Program-made: the position numbers and the translations under genes
The notes under the pieces: generated by a model
What the model saw: the letters and a program-made list of their open reading frames with translations, nothing else
Database searches by the model: none
Told to the model about the DNA's origin: nothing
Assembly (NCBI GenBank): GCA_011390345.1
Contig: JAABSP010000014.1
Span: 16,361-80,360 of the forward strand
Direction of reading: 5' to 3'
Length of the DNA stretch: 64,000 nucleotides
Source: Desulfobacteraceae bacterium
GTDB lineage: Bacteria; Desulfobacterota; Desulfobacteria; Desulfobacterales; JAABSP01
Part shown: positions 25,802-35,954 of the stretch, piece after piece
Layout of the letters: every line of letters begins with the position of its first letter
Position numbering within the stretch: position 1 is the first letter of the stretch

Positions 25802-26671
25802 TTAAAAGACCTTCGCGCAGAGTTCACCCAATCTGCCCAGGTCCTCACAGACATGAATCCCGACATCCTTCATGGCCGCCACCTTGCCCTGCGCGGTTCC
25901 GGAGCTTCCCGAAATGATCGCGCCGGCATGGCCCATCCGCCGTCCCGGAGGCGCTGTCAACCCCGCGATAAAGCCGACCACAGGCTTCTTCACATTCTCC
26001 TTGATGAACTGCGCGGCCTCTTCCTCTGCGGTCCCGCCGATCTCGCCCACCATCACGATGCCCTTGGTCGTGTCATCCTTGTTAAAGGCATCCAGACAGT
26101 CGATGAAGTTGGTCCCGTTGACCGGGTCCCCGCCGATGCCGATGCAGGTGGTCTGCCCGATCCCCTGCTGGGTGAGCTGATGCACCACCTCGTAGGTCAG
26201 GGTTCCGGAGCGGGAGACCACACCGATGGGCCCGCCCGGCTTGTGAATGGGCCCCGGCATGATCCCGATCTTGGCCTCCCCCGGAGTGATGATCCCGGGG
26301 CAGTTGGGCCCGATCAGCCGTGCCGTCTTGTCCTTCATGTACTTCTTCACCTTCATCATGTCGAGCACCGGAATCCCCTCGGTGATCGCGACGATCACAT
26401 CGACGCCGCCGTCGGCCGCCTCCATGATCGCGTCGGCCGCAAAGGGCGGGGGCACGAAGATAAGGCTGCAGTTGGCCTTGGCCTCCCGCACAGCATCCTT
26501 GACGGAATTGAAGACCGGCACCCCGTCCATATCCTGTCCCCCCTTGCCGGGGGTGACGCCGGCCACTACCTGGGTTCCATAGGCGATGCACTGCCGGGCG
26601 TGAAACTGCCCTTCCCGGCCCGTGATCCCCTGAACCAGTACGCGCGTATTCTTATCGACAAATATACTCAA
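25802..26671 (-). CDS. sucD: Succinate-CoA ligase (ADP/GDP-forming) alpha subunit
   Basis: Interconverts succinyl-CoA and succinate with nucleotide phosphorylation. 289 residues: CoA-binding domain ([15 protein letters not shown]), catalytic phosphohistidine near GHAGAIISG, and the [16 protein letters not shown] loop. The start codon is TTG, supported by AAGGAGG eight bases before it. The last gene of the propionate block, 14 bases after sucC. Confidence 0.96.
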   Translation of the reverse strand: MSIFVDKNTRVLVQGITGREGQFHARQCIAYGTQVVAGVTPGKGGQDMDGVPVFNSVKDAVREAKANCSLIFVPPPFAADAIMEAADGGVDVIVAITEGIPVLDMMKVKKYMKDKTARLIGPNCPGIITPGEAKIGIMPGPIHKPGGPIGVVSRSGTLTYEVVHQLTQQGIGQTTCIGIGGDPVNGTNFIDCLDAFNKDDTTKGIVMVGEIGGTAEEEAAQFIKENVKKPVVGFIAGLTAPPGRRMGHAGAIISGSSGTAQGKVAAMKDVGIHVCEDLGRLGELCAKVF

Positions 26672-26685
26672 AGGTCGTTCCTCCT

Positions 26686-27846
26686 TTATTTCACCAGCTC
26701 GGCCACTTTGTTTGCCGCATCCTTCAGATCGACCGCGGTGGTCAGGTTGAGGCCCGAATCAGCCAGAATCTGACGCCCCTTCTCCACGTTGGTCCCCTCC
26801 ATGCGCACCACCACCGGAACCTTGATCCCGGTCTTTTTGGCCGCCTGCACAACGCCCTCGGCCAGCACATCACACCGCAATATGCCGCCGAAGATGTTGA
26901 TGAGAATCCCCCTGACATTGGGGTCGGAGAGGATGATCCGAAAGCCGTTCTCCACCATCTCGGCCGAGGCTCCGCCCCCTACATCCAGGAAGTTGGCCGG
27001 CTCTGCACCCGCAAGCTTGATGATGTCCATAGTGGCCATGGCCAGACCCGCGCCGTTGACCATATTGCCGACATTCCCGTCGAGATTGATGTAGTTAAGA
27101 TTGTACTGGGACGCCTCTACCTCCAGCGGATCTTCCTCGTCCAGATCCCGGTACTCGACGATATCCTTGTGGCGGAAGAGCGCGCTGTCGTCGAAGTTGA
27201 CCTTCGCGTCGAGTGCGATCACCTTTTCGTCGCCTGTGACCACCAGCGGATTGATCTCCACCAGGGAGCAGTCATAGGCCATGAACATCTTATAGAAGTT
27301 CCGCAGCATCGGCGTAAATGCCTTCATCGCGGCCGGGCTCATGTTGAGTCCGAAGCAGACCTCACGGATGTGATACCCCTGGATGCCCAGCAGCGGGTCG
27401 ATATAGACCTTGATGATCTTCTCCGGGGTCTCGTCGGCCACCTTCTCGATATCCATGCCGCCGGCCTCGGAAACCATGATCACAACCTTGGCCGTTGCCC
27501 GGTCCGGAAGGATGGAAAAATAAAGTTCCTTTGCGATGTCGAGGCCCTGCTCCACCAGCAGCTTCTTCACCTCTTTCCCCTCTGGCCCGGTCTGATGGGT
27601 CACGAGGGTCATCCCGAGGATCTCTCCTGCGATCTGCTTTGCTTCGTCCTCGGACTTGGCCAGCTTCACGCCGCCGCCCTTGCCCCGGCCCCCCGCGTGG
27701 ATCTGGGCCTTGACCACCACCGGATATCCGCCCAGGGTCTTTGCAATATTTACCGCCTCATCCACGCTGGACGCGGGGCTTCCCTGGGGCACGGGGATGT
27801 CGAACTTTCGAAACAGCTCTTTTGCCTGGTACTCATGGATCTTCAT
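26686..27846 (-). CDS. sucC: Succinate-CoA ligase beta subunit
   Basis: Partner of SucD, 386 residues, with the N-terminal ATP-grasp domain ([34 protein letters not shown]) and the C-terminal phosphohistidine-transfer region ([17 protein letters not shown]). AAAGGAGATGCAGGATC precedes the ATG. In the direction propionate to succinate it yields ATP or GTP by substrate-level phosphorylation. Confidence 0.97.
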   Translation of the reverse strand: MKIHEYQAKELFRKFDIPVPQGSPASSVDEAVNIAKTLGGYPVVVKAQIHAGGRGKGGGVKLAKSEDEAKQIAGEILGMTLVTHQTGPEGKEVKKLLVEQGLDIAKELYFSILPDRATAKVVIMVSEAGGMDIEKVADETPEKIIKVYIDPLLGIQGYHIREVCFGLNMSPAAMKAFTPMLRNFYKMFMAYDCSLVEINPLVVTGDEKVIALDAKVNFDDSALFRHKDIVEYRDLDEEDPLEVEASQYNLNYINLDGNVGNMVNGAGLAMATMDIIKLAGAEPANFLDVGGGASAEMVENGFRIILSDPNVRGILINIFGGILRCDVLAEGVVQAAKKTGIKVPVVVRMEGTNVEKGRQILADSGLNLTTAVDLKDAANKVAELVK

Positions 27847-27865
27847 GATCCTGCATCTCCTTTGT

Positions 27866-27996
27866 TTGTGGCTGGTGTTTAGTGGTTCGTGTATAGTGGT
27901 TAGTGTTCAGTGGTCAGTGGCTGGTCCGCATCATCAGCCAGCCACCGTCCACGAATCACAATTCACCAATCACCAACCACTACCCACTATTCACTA
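27866..27996. repeat. Heptad repeat palindrome A
   Basis: Between the carboxylase and sucC. The left part is made of words such as TTAGTGG, TAGTGGT and CAGTGGC; the right part is their complement (CCACTAA, CCACTAC, CCACTAT). The whole can fold as one long imperfect hairpin. The carboxylase stop codon (27994-27996) lies inside it. Confidence 0.8.
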
Positions 27997-30051
27997 TCCA
28001 ATCACTGCCAGCACGTCGTTCTTGGCCACCGAGTCGCCGTTGGAGAAGTTGGTGGCCTTGATGGTTCCGTCGGTCGGGGCCGGCAGCGAGTTCTCCATCT
28101 TCATGGCCTCCAGGATCACCACGGTGTCGCCCTTCTTCACCGAATCGCCCACCTTCTTCTCATACCGGATGATCATGCCGGGCATGGGCGCGGCAAGGGG
28201 GGTTCCGTCGGCCGCAGTTGCTGCCGGGGCAGCCGGAGCGGCCTTTGCCGCGGGTTTCGGGGCTGGGGCCGCCTTGGGCGCGGGTTTCGGGGCTGCCGGG
28301 GTGGAGGCCCGCTGGGGGCCTGCGGGTGCGGCCGGGGCTGAAGATGCTGCTGCCGGGGCCGGCATCGATGCCATCTGGCTCTGGGCCTGCTGGATGTAAG
28401 AGATGATGGGGGAGTCGCCCACCTCTTCCACGCCCACCTCGAAGTACTCTTTGTCCACGAAGACGTTGAAGGTTCTGAGGTTCTCGCCCTTTTCCGGCTC
28501 GTCGGCCTTCTTCTCCACCAGTTGGCCGGCCTTGGCCTTCTTGATCAGCTCGTCAGCGGCCTTCACGTCGTCCATAGTTCTCGGCACCACCTCCTCGGGC
28601 GGCTTCTCCTGACCGTACTTCCATTTCAGGAAGCGCTTGCCCGTGGTCGGATACATGGCATAGAGGATCAGATCGTCGAGATCCTTTGCCAGGTCTCCGA
28701 TCTCCTCTTTGGCCTTGTCCAGCTCCGGCTCCAGAACCTCGGCCGGCCGGCAGGTGATGGGCTCCTCGCCTCTGGCGTAGCCCTTCAATGCCTTCTTCTG
28801 CACCTCGGAGTCTATCGGCACTGCGGTCTTGCCGTAGAGGCCGTAGCATAGATCCTTCACCTGCCCGGTGATCATCTTGTACCGCTCGTTCTCGTCGTCA
28901 AAGAGGACATTGTTGACCGTCTGGATGCCGACGATCTGGCTGGTGGGCGTGACCAGCGGGATCTGGCCCAGGTCTTTGCGGACCTTGGGCAGCTCTTCGT
29001 AGACATCGTTGATCCGATCGAGCGCATCCATCTCCCGAAGCTGGTTGACCAGGTTGGAGAGCATTCCGCCCGGGGTCTGGTGGAGCAGCACATTGATGTC
29101 GATGATGGAGACCTTGGAGTCGTCCAGGAGGTGCTTGTATTTCGGCATCACCTCTTTTTCCAGGATCAGGTTGATCTTGGCCAGCAGCTCGATGTCGAAG
29201 CCGGTGTCGCGGCTGGTTCCCAAAAGGGACATGACCAAAGGCTCGATCGCGGCGTGGGAGGTGCGGTACGCGTAGGGCGTCATGCAGGTGTCGATGATGT
29301 CCACGCCGGCCTCGATCGCCTTGAGGTGTGTCATGGGGGACATGCCCGAGGTGAAGTGGCTGTGGAGGTGGATCGGCGCCTTGACGGTCTCCTTCAATGC
29401 CTTGACGATCTCGTAGGCATCATAGGGTGACATGAGGCCGGCCATATCCTTCACGCAGATGGTGTCTGCGCCCATGGCCTCCAGATCCTTGGCCTTGCCC
29501 ACATAGTAGTCGATGTTGTAGACCTCTCCGCCCAGCCGGGGCTCGGTGAGGGTGTAGCAGATGCAGCCCTGGAAGTGCTTGCCGGCCTTCTTGATCTCCG
29601 GAACCACGGTCTCGAAGTTCCGGTAGTCGTTCAGCGCGTCAAAGGTTCGGAAGATGTCCATGCCGTTTTCGGCTGCCCGCTCCACAAAGGCTTTTGCCAC
29701 ATCATCCGCATAGTTGCGGTATCCCACCAGGTTCTGGCCCCGCAGCAGCATGGAGAAAGGGGTCTTCTTGAAGTAGCGCTTCAGGGTCCGGATCCGCTCC
29801 CAGGGATCTTCGTTCAGGAACCGGTGCATGGTGTCAAATGTTGCCCCGCCCCAGGTCTCCACTGCCCAGAAGCCCACCTCATCCATCAGTTCGGCCACCG
29901 GGATCATATCCTCGGTGCGGCCCCGGGTGGCAAAGAGAGACTGGTGTCCGTCTCTCAAGCTCAGGTCCTCGATCTTGACCGGATTGGCGGCTTTGGGCCG
30001 GTCATTGCCGTACTTCATCTCCGTCATCTTGACTTGGGTATGGTCGGTCAT
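27994..30051 (-). CDS. Carboxyltransferase with biotin carrier domain (transcarboxylase 5S-1.3S / OadA-like)
   Basis: 685 residues. The N-terminal two thirds is the pyruvate/oxaloacetate carboxyltransferase TIM barrel (RDGHQSLFATRGRTEDMI, DTICVKDMAGLMSPYDAYE) and the PYC-OADA conserved region. An Ala/Pro linker (about 575-615) leads to a biotinyl domain with EAMKMEN near residue 650. GAGGAGAACCCACAA precedes the ATG. Together with the 12S protein it would move carboxyl groups between oxaloacetate/pyruvate and propionyl-CoA/methylmalonyl-CoA without ATP. No biotin carboxylase or sodium-pump OadB is present in the block, which favours transcarboxylase over a decarboxylase pump. Confidence 0.9.
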   Translation of the reverse strand: MTDHTQVKMTEMKYGNDRPKAANPVKIEDLSLRDGHQSLFATRGRTEDMIPVAELMDEVGFWAVETWGGATFDTMHRFLNEDPWERIRTLKRYFKKTPFSMLLRGQNLVGYRNYADDVAKAFVERAAENGMDIFRTFDALNDYRNFETVVPEIKKAGKHFQGCICYTLTEPRLGGEVYNIDYYVGKAKDLEAMGADTICVKDMAGLMSPYDAYEIVKALKETVKAPIHLHSHFTSGMSPMTHLKAIEAGVDIIDTCMTPYAYRTSHAAIEPLVMSLLGTSRDTGFDIELLAKINLILEKEVMPKYKHLLDDSKVSIIDINVLLHQTPGGMLSNLVNQLREMDALDRINDVYEELPKVRKDLGQIPLVTPTSQIVGIQTVNNVLFDDENERYKMITGQVKDLCYGLYGKTAVPIDSEVQKKALKGYARGEEPITCRPAEVLEPELDKAKEEIGDLAKDLDDLILYAMYPTTGKRFLKWKYGQEKPPEEVVPRTMDDVKAADELIKKAKAGQLVEKKADEPEKGENLRTFNVFVDKEYFEVGVEEVGDSPIISYIQQAQSQMASMPAPAAASSAPAAPAGPQRASTPAAPKPAPKAAPAPKPAAKAAPAAPAATAADGTPLAAPMPGMIIRYEKKVGDSVKKGDTVVILEAMKMENSLPAPTDGTIKATNFSNGDSVAKNDVLAVIG

Positions 30052-30069
30052 TTGTGGGTTCTCCTCTAT

Positions 30070-30184
30070 ATAAAAAGTTCTTTTAGTGACTGGTGACTGG
30101 TGGATGGTGATTGGTGGCTTGTGGTTAGTGGTTAATGGCTTGCAGCCAGATCACTATCCACTATTCACTACTCACTATCCACTA
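30070..30184. repeat. Heptad repeat palindrome B
   Basis: Between the small subunit and the carboxylase. Left words GTGACTGG, GGTGATTGGTGG, TTAGTGG; right words CACTATCCACTATTCAC in complement. Same class as repeat A. Confidence 0.75.
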
Positions 30185-30403
30185 TTATCTATGGAACGCC
30201 TTGAGCTGCATCATGGAACGCATGTGCATCATGTCCTGCCGTCCGCTGATGCCCCAGAGCTTGACGGGGGCTGGAACATCGGCCTTCTTCGGCGCGGGGG
30301 CTGCTGCCTGCAGGGTCGATACGACTGCGGCATCCTCCTCGTTCCGGATGTAGGCCATCACCGCGGACGCGACTGCGATCATTTTCGTCTTTTCATCTGC
30401 CAT
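30185..30403 (-). CDS. Small subunit of the carboxyltransferase complex
   Basis: 72 residues: an N-terminal helix (MIAVASAVMAYIRNEEDA), an Ala/Pro linker, and a C-terminal WGISGRQDMMHMR block. Small proteins of this layout sit next to methylmalonyl-CoA/propionyl-CoA carboxylase subunits and resemble the decarboxylase delta/epsilon subunits that hold the complex together. AAAGGAGATCTTAT precedes the ATG. Its role here is inferred from position. Confidence 0.65.
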   Translation of the reverse strand: MADEKTKMIAVASAVMAYIRNEEDAAVVSTLQAAAPAPKKADVPAPVKLWGISGRQDMMHMRSMMQLKAFHR

Positions 30404-30417
30404 ATAAGATCTCCTTT

Positions 30418-30493
30418 GTCAGTGGCTGGTGGTTCGTGTTTAGTGGCTTGTGATTTTTCACTATCCACCATTCACTATCCACTAACCACTATT
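30418..30493. repeat. Heptad repeat palindrome C
   Basis: Directly after the 12S subunit stop on the minus strand. AGTGGCTGGTGGTTCG and GTTTAGTGGCTTGTG on the left face CACTATCCACCATTCAC on the right. It is the shortest of the four copies. Confidence 0.75.
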
Positions 30494-32047
30494 CTACAGC
30501 GGAATATTTCCGTGCTTCTTGGGCGGACGGATCTCCCGTTTGGAGCACATGAGTTCCAGGGCCTCGATGAGCCGGGGCCGGGTGGCGCTCGGCTCGATGA
30601 CCGCGTCGATGAAGCCCCGGTTCGCGGCCCGGTACGGGTTGGAGAAGAGTTCGTCGTATTCCGCGATCTTCTCCTTCCGCTTGGCAGCCTTGTCCTCGGC
30701 CCCGTCGATCTCTTTTTTGTGGATGATGTTGGCAGCGCCGGCTGCGCCCATGACAGCGATCTCGGCCGTGGGCCAGGCAAACGCGATGTCCGCGCCCAGA
30801 TCCTTGGAGCACATGGCCAGATATGAGCCGCCGTAATCCTTCCGGGTTACCAGCAGCATCTTGGGAACCGTGGCCTCGGAGTATACCCAGAGGAGCTTCG
30901 CGCCGTGGCGGATGATCCCGCCCCACTCCTGGTCGCTTCCCGGGAGATAGCCGGGCACGTCTGCGATGGTCAGAAGCGGCACGTTGAACGCGTCGCAGAG
31001 GCGGATGAAGCGGGAGGCCTTGTCCGATGCGTTGATGTCCAGGGCTCCGCCCATGTAGCCGGGCTGGTTCGCGATGATGCCGATGCTGCGACCGTTGAGA
31101 CGGCCGAATCCGACCACGATGTTCTGGGCAAACAGCTCATGGGGCTCGAAAAAGTCGCCGTTGTCCACGATGGAGCGGATCACATCCTTGATGTCGTAGG
31201 ACTTATTTGGGCTGTCCGGGATGATCTCGTTCAGACCCATGTCGGTCCGGTTGGGATCGTCTCCGGTATCCACCACCGGCGGATCTTCCATGTTGTTGGA
31301 GGGGAGAAAGGAGAGGAGCTTTTTGATGTGATCCATCGCATCATGCTCGTCCTCACAGGCGAAATGGGAGACGCCGCTCTTCTCGCTGTGGGACATCGCG
31401 CCGCCGAGGTCTTCAAAGGAGATCTCTTCCCCGGTGACGGCCTTGATGACCTGGGGTCCCGTGATGAACATGTAGGAGGTGTTTTTGACCATGAGGATGA
31501 AGTCGGTCATGGCCGGAGAGTAGACCGCACCGCCGGCCGTGGTCCCCATGATCGCGGAGATCTGGGGGATGACGCCCGATGCGATCGAGTTTCTGTAGAA
31601 GATCTGGCCGTAGCCGGAAAGCGCATCCACCCCCTCCTGGATGCGCGCGCCGCCAGAATCATTGAAGCCCACAAAGGGGGCCCCGGCCTTCAAGGCCATG
31701 TCCATGATCTTGCAGATCTTCTTCGCGTGCATCTCGCCGAGGCTGCCGGCGCGGGCCGTGAAGTCCTGCGCGAACGCGAAGACAGGTCGGCCATCCACCT
31801 TTCCGTAGCCGGTGATGACGCCGTCGGCCGGGATCTCCACATTCTCCATCCCGAAGTTGACGCACCGGTGGGTTACGAACATGTCGATCTCCCGGAATGT
31901 CCCGGGGTCGAAGAAATAGTCGAGGCGCTCCCTTGCGGTGAGCTTTCCCTTCTCCTTGTACTTGGCAACGGCCTTTTCGCCGCCCATCTGGAGGAGCTTC
32001 GCCTCTCGCTCTTTTAAATCTTTGATTTTATCCGCTACGATACCCAT
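30494..32047 (-). CDS. Methylmalonyl-CoA carboxyltransferase 12S / propionyl-CoA carboxylase beta subunit
   Basis: 517 residues starting at MGIVADKIKDL, with GAGGAG upstream of the ATG. It is a complete two-half crotonase-fold carboxyltransferase: FAQDFTARAGSLGEMHAKK, GFNDSGGARIQEG, MGTTAGGAVYSPAMTDF, then NQPGYMGGALDI, DVPGYLPGSDQEWGGIIRHG and MGAAGAANII. It handles the acyl-CoA (propionyl-/methylmalonyl-CoA) half of the reaction. It lies with MeaB, mutase and epimerase, which supports methylmalonyl-CoA as substrate. Confidence 0.93.
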   Translation of the reverse strand: MGIVADKIKDLKEREAKLLQMGGEKAVAKYKEKGKLTARERLDYFFDPGTFREIDMFVTHRCVNFGMENVEIPADGVITGYGKVDGRPVFAFAQDFTARAGSLGEMHAKKICKIMDMALKAGAPFVGFNDSGGARIQEGVDALSGYGQIFYRNSIASGVIPQISAIMGTTAGGAVYSPAMTDFILMVKNTSYMFITGPQVIKAVTGEEISFEDLGGAMSHSEKSGVSHFACEDEHDAMDHIKKLLSFLPSNNMEDPPVVDTGDDPNRTDMGLNEIIPDSPNKSYDIKDVIRSIVDNGDFFEPHELFAQNIVVGFGRLNGRSIGIIANQPGYMGGALDINASDKASRFIRLCDAFNVPLLTIADVPGYLPGSDQEWGGIIRHGAKLLWVYSEATVPKMLLVTRKDYGGSYLAMCSKDLGADIAFAWPTAEIAVMGAAGAANIIHKKEIDGAEDKAAKRKEKIAEYDELFSNPYRAANRGFIDAVIEPSATRPRLIEALELMCSKREIRPPKKHGNIPL

Positions 32048-32096
32048 ATTCTCCTCGTTTCCTGTTTTCAATCAACCGTTTTTCGGTTTATGATCC

Positions 32097-33080
32097 TTAC
32101 CGTCTGTCGAGCAGTTCCAGCAGCCGGGTCGCCGCACTGGTGGGGGTGATGACCCCGTGCTCCACCTCCCGGAGGGTCTTTTGAAGCTGCGCTTTGACAT
32201 CCGGATGGGTGTAGAAGCGCTCCTTCAGCCCCTCCTCCACCAGTGTCCGCATCCAGTCTGCGGCCTGCCCCCGGCGTTTTATCTGCAGCTCTCCGGCAAG
32301 GGTCAGCTTCTCCCGGTGGGAAAGAACGGTCTCCCAGATATCGGGGACCCCGGCCAGGGTCTTTGCAGAGCATGTAATCACCGGGGTGGTCCAGTGGGGG
32401 GAGGCCGGCATGACCAGATGCAGAGCCATCTCGTACTCCTTGCGCGCCTTTTGAGCCCGCTCCAGATTGTCGCCGTCGGCCTTGTTGATCGCGACCCCGT
32501 CGGCCATCTCCAGCACCCCCTTCTTGATGCCCTGGAGTTCATCGCCCGCGCCGGCCAGCATCAGCACCAGAAAGAAATCGGTCATGGCCGCGACCGCGGT
32601 CTCGGACTGGCCAACGCCCACGGTCTCCACGATCACCACATCGAACCCGGCCGCCTCGCACAAGAGCATGCTCTCCCGGGTCTTCCGGGCCACGCCGCCC
32701 AAAGTCTTCCCCGAAGGAGATGGCCGGATAAAGGCATTTCCCTCCACCGCAAGCTTCTCCATTCGGGTCTTGTCGGCCATGACGCTGCCCCCGGACCGGG
32801 AGCTGCTCGGGTCGATCGCCAGCACCGCGACCTTGTGCCCCTTTTTCACCAGGAACATCCCGAAGCTCTCGATAAAGGTGCTCTTGCCCACCCCGGGCAC
32901 GCCTGTGATCCCCAGCCGAACAGCCTCTCCGGTCCGCTCCAGCAGGCCGTCCACAATGGCCCGGCCCAGCTCCTGGTGTGCGGGAAGGGAACTCTCGATC
33001 ACGGTGATGGCCCTGGCCAGGGTCCTGCGGTTCCCCGCGGCAATCCCCTGGATATAGTAGTCGGGCGCTTCGAGGACCAT
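32097..33080 (-). CDS. meaB: Methylmalonyl-CoA mutase-associated GTPase MeaB
   Basis: G-protein chaperone that protects the B12 mutase and gates cofactor loading. 327 residues with P-loop GVPGVGKSTFIE, switch residues in VLAIDPSSSRSGGSVM, VETVGVGQSE and NKADGDN (guanine recognition). It follows the mutase gene in the same orientation, as in many methylmalonyl-CoA operons. Confidence 0.95.
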   Translation of the reverse strand: MVLEAPDYYIQGIAAGNRRTLARAITVIESSLPAHQELGRAIVDGLLERTGEAVRLGITGVPGVGKSTFIESFGMFLVKKGHKVAVLAIDPSSSRSGGSVMADKTRMEKLAVEGNAFIRPSPSGKTLGGVARKTRESMLLCEAAGFDVVIVETVGVGQSETAVAAMTDFFLVLMLAGAGDELQGIKKGVLEMADGVAINKADGDNLERAQKARKEYEMALHLVMPASPHWTTPVITCSAKTLAGVPDIWETVLSHREKLTLAGELQIKRRGQAADWMRTLVEEGLKERFYTHPDVKAQLQKTLREVEHGVITPTSAATRLLELLDRR

Positions 33081-33126
33081 TATCGCTTCTTCCGTCTGTT
33101 GGTATCTGTCATTGCCATGCCTCTCT

Positions 33127-33267
33127 GATTAGTGGATAGTGGTTCGTGTTTAGTGGATAGTGGTTCGTGATCGGTGGTTTTCGGCCGGTTTGGGAATCAT
33201 CATCCACTGACCACCATTCACCATCCACCATTCACTGGCCACTATTAACCGTTCACCAGCCACTACT
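33127..33267. repeat. Heptad repeat palindrome D
   Basis: Fills the mutase-meaB gap. Left words TTAGTGGATAGTGGTTCGTG (twice over); right words CCACCATTCACCATCCACC and CCACTATTAACC in complement. It is the longest copy. Confidence 0.8.
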
Positions 33268-35397
33268 TCACTTTTTTTCCAATGCATTCAGCACCTGGTT
33301 CGCGGAATCAGCGATGGGGGTTCCCGGGCCGAAGACGCCGACTGCACCCGCTTTGAAGAGGAAGTCGTAGTCGGAGGGGGGAATGACGCCGCCCACGACC
33401 ACGAGGATCTCCTCACTCCCCTGCTCCTTGAGGGCATTGATCAGGGCCGGAACCAGGGTCTTGTGGCCTGCGGCCAGCGAGGATGCGCCCACCACATGGA
33501 CATCGTTTTCCACGGCCATCTTCGCGGCCTCTTCCGGGGTCTGGAACATGGGGCTGATGTCAACGTCAAATCCGATGTCGGCATAGGCCGTGGAGACCAC
33601 CTTGACGCCGCGGTCGTGTCCGTCCTGGCCCATCTTGGTCATGAGGATACGGGGTCTGCGGCCGTTCTTCTCGGCAAAGTCCGCGGTGCGCTTCCGCAGG
33701 GAGGCCAGGATCTCGGAATCGCCGTACTCCGCGGCATAAACCCCGGAGATGCACTGGGTCGTGGCCACATACCTGTCGAAGACCTTCTCCATCGCCTCGG
33801 AGATCTCGCCCACCGTGGCCCGTGCACGGACCGCGGGGATGCAGGCCGCCAGCAGGTTGCCGCCGGTCTCGGCCGCTTTGGTGAGGGCCTCCAGGGCCTG
33901 CCGGGTCTTTTCGTTGTCCCGCTTCTCCCGGATCTCTTTCAGCCGGTTGACCTGCTCCTCCCGGACGCCCTCGGGGACCTCCAGAACTTCCAGATCGAGA
34001 TTTTCGTCCTTGAGCTGGTACTTGTTGACACCGACGATCACCTCTTTGCCCTGGTCGATCTTGGCCTGGCGGCGGGCCGCGGACTCCTCGATCCGCATCT
34101 TCGGCATACCGCTCTCGATGGCCTTGGCCATCCCGCCAAGTTCCTCGACCTCGTTGATGATCCGCTCGGCCTCTTTTACAATGGATGCGGTAAGAGACTC
34201 GATGTAGTAGGAGCCGCCCAAGGGGTCGACCACCCTGGTGACCTGGCTCTCCTCCTGGATCACGATCTGGGTGTTTCTGGCGATTCTGGCTGAAAAGTCG
34301 GTGGGCAGTCCGATGGCCTCGTCAAAGGAGTTGGTGTGCAGGGACTGGGTTCCGCCGAGAACGGCCGCCAGCGCCTCCAAGGTGGTCCGGATGATGTTGT
34401 TGTAGGGGTCCTGTGCGGTGAGGGACCAGCCCGAGGTCTGGACATGGGTCCTCAGCATGCTCGACTTGGGGTTGGTCGGGTTGAACTGGGACATGAGCTT
34501 GTGCCATAAAAAGCGCGCGGCCCGAAGCATCGCGATCTCCATGAAGAAGTTCATCCCCACGCCGAAGAAGAAGGAGAGACGGGGCGCGAACTTGTCGATG
34601 TCAAGGCCGGCCTTGAGGGCTGCACGGACATACTCGACGCCGTCGGCCAGGGTGAACGCGGTCTGAAGCACCGAGTCTGCACCGGCCTCCATCATGTGGT
34701 ACCCGGAGATGGAGATGGTGTTGAATTTGGGCATATTCTCGGAGCAGTACCCGATGATGTCCGAGACGATCCGCATGGAGGGGACGGGCGGATAGATGTA
34801 GGTGTTCCGGGTGAGGTACTCCTTTAAAATGTCGTTCTGGATGGTTCCGGTGAGCTGCTCCTGCTTGACGCCCTGCTCCTCGGCCGCGACGATGTAGCCG
34901 GCCAGGATCGGGAGAACTGCGCCGTTCATGGTCATGGAGACCGACATCTGATCCAGGGGGATCTGGTCGAAGAGGATCTTCATATCCTCGATGGAATCGA
35001 CCGCGACCCCGGCCTTGCCCACATCGCCCGATACCCGGGGATGATCCGAGTCATACCCCCGGTGGGTGGCCAGGTCAAAGGCGACCGAGAGGCCCTTCTG
35101 TCCCGCGGCCAGGTTCCGGCGGTAGAAGGCATTGGACTCCTTCGCGGTGGAAAATCCCGCATACTGGCGGATGGTCCAGGGGCGGCCCGCATACATGGTG
35201 GCCATAGGCCCCCGGACGTAGGGGGGAAGCCCCGGCAGGGTGTTTTCGGTCTCCATCCCCTGGATATCTTCGTAGGTGTAAAGAGGCTTGATCTCGATCC
35301 CCTCCGGGGACTGCTTTTTGAGCGAGTCAGGGCTTTTGCCCTTCATCTGCTTGGAAGCGGTCTCCTCCCATTTGCTGTACTCAGGATGCTGCGCCAT
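33268..35397 (-). CDS. mcm: Methylmalonyl-CoA mutase, single-chain
   Basis: Adenosylcobalamin enzyme that interconverts methylmalonyl-CoA and succinyl-CoA. 709 residues combine the substrate barrel ([34 protein letters not shown]) and the C-terminal B12 domain with the lower-ligand motif DGHDRG (about residue 602) and [30 protein letters not shown] precedes the ATG. It sits between the epimerase and meaB. Confidence 0.97.
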   Translation of the reverse strand: MAQHPEYSKWEETASKQMKGKSPDSLKKQSPEGIEIKPLYTYEDIQGMETENTLPGLPPYVRGPMATMYAGRPWTIRQYAGFSTAKESNAFYRRNLAAGQKGLSVAFDLATHRGYDSDHPRVSGDVGKAGVAVDSIEDMKILFDQIPLDQMSVSMTMNGAVLPILAGYIVAAEEQGVKQEQLTGTIQNDILKEYLTRNTYIYPPVPSMRIVSDIIGYCSENMPKFNTISISGYHMMEAGADSVLQTAFTLADGVEYVRAALKAGLDIDKFAPRLSFFFGVGMNFFMEIAMLRAARFLWHKLMSQFNPTNPKSSMLRTHVQTSGWSLTAQDPYNNIIRTTLEALAAVLGGTQSLHTNSFDEAIGLPTDFSARIARNTQIVIQEESQVTRVVDPLGGSYYIESLTASIVKEAERIINEVEELGGMAKAIESGMPKMRIEESAARRQAKIDQGKEVIVGVNKYQLKDENLDLEVLEVPEGVREEQVNRLKEIREKRDNEKTRQALEALTKAAETGGNLLAACIPAVRARATVGEISEAMEKVFDRYVATTQCISGVYAAEYGDSEILASLRKRTADFAEKNGRRPRILMTKMGQDGHDRGVKVVSTAYADIGFDVDISPMFQTPEEAAKMAVENDVHVVGASSLAAGHKTLVPALINALKEQGSEEILVVVGGVIPPSDYDFLFKAGAVGVFGPGTPIADSANQVLNALEKK

Positions 35398-35464
35398 GTT
35401 TGGATACTCCTTTTGGAAAATTAAAAATGAAAAATCAATCCTTCTTCTTCATTCTCTGGTTCTT

Positions 35465-35869
35465 CTAATCCCGCTGGCAGAGTTCCACGAGCACGCCGTT
35501 GGTGGCCTTGGGATGCAGAAATGCGATCTTTGCGCCGCCCGCGCCGATGCGGGCCTTCTCGTCGATGAGCTTGATCCCCTTCTCCTTCAGCTCGGCCAGG
35601 GCCTCGTCGATGTTCTCCACCCGGAAGGCCACATGCTGGAAACCTGCCCCCTTCTTCTCGATGAACTTGGCCACGGGCCCGTCCGGGGAGGTGGATTCCA
35701 GAAGCTCCACTTCGCTCTCCCCCACCGGGAAGAATGCGGTGGTAACTTTTTGAGATTCCACAGTCTCCGCACCTTCGAAGTGAAGGCCCAGCACGTCGGA
35801 CCAGAAGTTCTTTCCCTCGTCGATGCTGTTGACCGCAATCCCCAGATGGTCGATCTTCAAGATTTTCAT
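35465..35869 (-). CDS. mce: Methylmalonyl-CoA epimerase
   Basis: 134-residue vicinal-oxygen-chelate enzyme that converts (S)- to (R)-methylmalonyl-CoA. Metal-site residues are visible: the His in IDHLGIAV, the His in GFQHVAFRV and the terminal VLVELCQ. AGAGGAGAACGCC precedes the ATG. The correct size and neighbourhood leave little doubt. Confidence 0.95.
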   Translation of the reverse strand: MKILKIDHLGIAVNSIDEGKNFWSDVLGLHFEGAETVESQKVTTAFFPVGESEVELLESTSPDGPVAKFIEKKGAGFQHVAFRVENIDEALAELKEKGIKLIDEKARIGAGGAKIAFLHPKATNGVLVELCQRD

Positions 35870-35954
35870 GGCGTTCTCCTCTCCCTTTTTTTAAGTTGAT
35901 CCCTGTTGAAAAAAACTGTCGAAAAACAGTTTCCTTTTTATATATTCACAGCCA

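Noticed and set aside
27994..30051. Sodium-pumping oxaloacetate decarboxylase
   Set aside because: No OadB-type membrane subunit occurs in the block; the 12S partner and context point to a transcarboxylase.
27866..33267. CRISPR arrays
   Set aside because: The heptad repeats are short, degenerate and self-complementary. There are no regular spacers and no cas genes.
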